Source of the DNA: CAZNER01 sp964572065 | GTDB taxonomy: Bacteria; Patescibacteriota; Dojkabacteria; JAHIVN01 | DNA: 25,517 nucleotides | Assembly: GCA_964572065.1 (NCBI GenBank) | Contig: CAZNER010000027.1 | Location: 1-25,517, forward strand | Direction of reading: 5' to 3' | Shown: positions 24,170-25,517 of the stretch, piece by piece | Position numbering within the stretch: position 1 is the first letter of the stretch | Layout: each line of letters starts with the position of its first letter | Made by a program: the position numbers and the translations under genes | Notes under the pieces: model-generated | Seen by the model: the letters and a program-made list of their open reading frames with translations, nothing else | The model's database searches: none | Told to the model about the DNA's origin: nothing

Positions 24170-24676
24170 ATGGCTCAGTTTTTAATTAGAAATTCACTTA
24201 ATCCATATAAAGTTGTAAAATGTGGTATAACTTTTGAACAGGTTACTCCTAAAGGTATTGAAGGAGAGCCTATTTGGGTTGTAGAGTTAGCAACTGACGA
24301 GCCACATAAAAATGGTGGTGATATACCTCCTGAATTTATAAATTTAGTTAATCGAGATAATTTAGATGAACAGATACAACAAGCGGTGGAGGTAATTTCT
24401 GCTAAGATTGATTGGACACCGCTGGAAGATGATTTAAGAGCCCCATTTGTTGAATCATGCTATCCATCTACGTATGAAGTGGAGTTAGACAGTTATGTTG
24501 AAATAATTTTGAAAGATTTATTACCGTCAGCAGGTATTGATATAGACAGTATTAGTATGACCATTACTACAGATGGTATGGATTTTGATGTCACTAATGA
24601 ATTGGAAATAACAGGTGACCCTTTTGAATATACAATAAAATGGATGCCTTTTATGAGAGTTCGTGATGAATATTAA
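24170..24676 (+). CDS. Tail-associated protein with C-terminal Ig-like domain, 168 aa
   Basis: The SD AGAGG (24158-24162) lies 7 bases before the ATG. Residues 1-90 form an N-terminal part similar in its start to the preceding gene. Residues 92-165 look like an Ig-like beta sandwich often found in phage and bacterial surface proteins: a P-x-V-x-x-x-x-P start, strands YEVELDSYVEIILKDLLP, then GIDIDSISMTI, and the end strand YTIKWMPFMRVR. Only one such domain is present, so it probably links the tail tip to the fibre encoded next. It overlaps nothing and sits 11 bases before that gene. The domain call is by pattern only. Confidence 0.72.
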   Translation: MAQFLIRNSLNPYKVVKCGITFEQVTPKGIEGEPIWVVELATDEPHKNGGDIPPEFINLVNRDNLDEQIQQAVEVISAKIDWTPLEDDLRAPFVESCYPSTYEVELDSYVEIILKDLLPSAGIDIDSISMTITTDGMDFDVTNELEITGDPFEYTIKWMPFMRVRDEY

Positions 24677-24687
24677 AGGAGGAACCG

Positions 24688-25517
24688 ATGCCTTATAAAA
24701 TTTCTGGTACAAAAAGCGAAACGGCAAGAATTATAATTTTAAAAGAAGATGACTGGTCTATTGAATCCAACACGGTAGAAACAGGTTCCGGAGAGTATGA
24801 AATAGATGAGCTTGAAAGCGGCAATAAAACAGTAATTGGTAGGAACAGCGATGGAATGATAAGAGGTTACGGAAATGTATCAGCTGCATATTATCCGCCT
24901 TTATCAGGAAATAGAGGTATATGGGGTGGCGGTTATGCGTCTGATGAAACTAATGTAATACAATATTTTGATATTGCAAGTCTTGGAAATGCTGCTTATT
25001 TTGGTGCATTGACAGCAGTCAGACAATCTTTGGCCGGAACGTCAAATGGAATAACTGGTAGAGGGGTTTTCTTCGGTGGTGTTAATGGTGGTACTAGATA
25101 TAATATAATCGATTATATTCCAATAATGACTACGGGAAATGCAAGCGATTTTGGTGATATGACGCAAACAAAATACGATTTAAGGGCTTGTTCTAATGGG
25201 TCTAATGATAAGGGTATAGTTTCTGGTGGTTATACTACTAGCAGACAGTGTAGAATGGAACATATTACTATTTCTACAACAGGCAATTCTACCCATTTTG
25301 CAGATTTAACAGCAAATAGAAGTTGGCATAGTGGATGTTCCAATGCCGCTAATAATAGAGGAATATTTGGTGGTGGTTATGAAAGTGGGTCTGTAAATAC
25401 TATAGATTATTTAACCATATCTACTCTTTCATCTGCTTCTGATTTTGGAGATTTAACTGATGATAGATATAGTCTGGGCGCTACAGATAATGGTACGCAT
25501 AATAGAGGTATATTTGG
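24688..25517 (+). CDS. Kelch-like repeat tail fibre or receptor-binding protein, 3' partial
   Basis: AAAGGAGGA (24676-24684) precedes the ATG, and the frame stays open to the right edge, giving 276 codons. Residues 1-66 form a small beta domain (MPYKISGTKSETARIIIL, GEYEIDELESGNKTVIGR) like domains that head many fibre proteins. From residue 76 come four repeats of 49-50 residues and the start of a fifth, with consensus RG-[IV]-F-GGGY, N-x-I-D-Y-x-T-I, T-T-G-N-A-x-D-F-G-D-L-T, then CSN-x-x-x-N. This pattern is common in phage structural proteins annotated as Kelch-like, and suggests a beta-propeller with one repeat per blade. It lacks the canonical Kelch Tyr...Trp spacing. The place at the end of the tail operon fits host recognition, which is inferred. 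Confidence 0.85.
   Translation, partial: MPYKISGTKSETARIIILKEDDWSIESNTVETGSGEYEIDELESGNKTVIGRNSDGMIRGYGNVSAAYYPPLSGNRGIWGGGYASDETNVIQYFDIASLGNAAYFGALTAVRQSLAGTSNGITGRGVFFGGVNGGTRYNIIDYIPIMTTGNASDFGDMTQTKYDLRACSNGSNDKGIVSGGYTTSRQCRMEHITISTTGNSTHFADLTANRSWHSGCSNAANNRGIFGGGYESGSVNTIDYLTISTLSSASDFGDLTDDRYSLGATDNGTHNRGIF
24913..25517 (+). repeat. Kelch-like 49-50-residue repeats (about 150 bp)
   Basis: Units start at 24913, 25060, 25210, 25357 and 25504 (the last cut by the window edge), so periods are 147, 150, 147 and 147 bases. Each begins with R/K-G-[IV] and carries the DFGDLT-like core about 30 residues on. Units 1, 2 and 4 keep a recognisable [NY]-x-I-x-Y core, while unit 3 is changed there to R-M-E-H. 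The loop between GG and that core varies most, as expected for a ligand-facing loop. Confidence 0.92.

Noticed and set aside
24913..25517. 150-base periodicity as a CRISPR array or DNA-level repeat
   Set aside because: Units are conserved at protein level but diverged in bases, with no spacers; it is a coding repeat.

Overview
The window is the late tail-morphogenesis region of a tailed bacteriophage or prophage. All 14 supported genes lie on the + strand and are tightly packed, with gaps from 1 to about 50 bases and no gene-free stretch over 50 bases. The DNA is AT-rich (roughly one third G+C by eye). Nearly every gene has a strong GGAGG-type Shine-Dalgarno (SD) site, so the host reads SD signals, which argues against Bacteroidota. 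The standard genetic code fits, and all 13 visible stop codons are TAA. The host cannot be named from this sequence.

Positions 2-17134 hold one uninterrupted reading frame of at least 5,710 codons, open at the left edge of the window. It is a giant tail tape measure protein (TMP). In order it holds: a charged helical N-terminal part; a short collagen-like Gly/Pro linker; a domain with the full motif set of the RecB/Cas4-type PD-(D/E)XK nuclease superfamily (H750, D790, D809-x-K811, QxxxY at 855-859, counted from the first full codon in the window); a TP901-type tape measure core; several hydrophobic segments; repeated GG-x-V/GEYVI modules; short internal duplications; an octapeptide tandem repeat; and a C-terminal coiled coil. 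The embedded nuclease is the most unusual thing in the window.

Positions 17151-24676 hold twelve smaller genes that follow the TMP like a tail-tip/baseplate operon: a 642-aa protein with 12 cysteines, a short baseplate-hub-like protein, a 135-aa protein with an HDH motif, a run of small beta-rich and cysteine-containing proteins (two of them perhaps paralogous), a 67-aa zinc-finger-like protein, and a protein ending in an Ig-like domain. Most have no family I can name, and their tail role is inferred from position and composition.

From 24688 to the right edge lies the start of a probable receptor-binding or tail-fibre protein: a small beta domain followed by Kelch-like repeats of 49-50 residues, cut by the window end.

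Together the genes describe a phage with a very long tail. The TMP sets tail length and would be among the first proteins expelled into the host with the DNA; the downstream genes would build the tip and fibres. If the nuclease is active, it is positioned to be delivered into the cell or to act during assembly.
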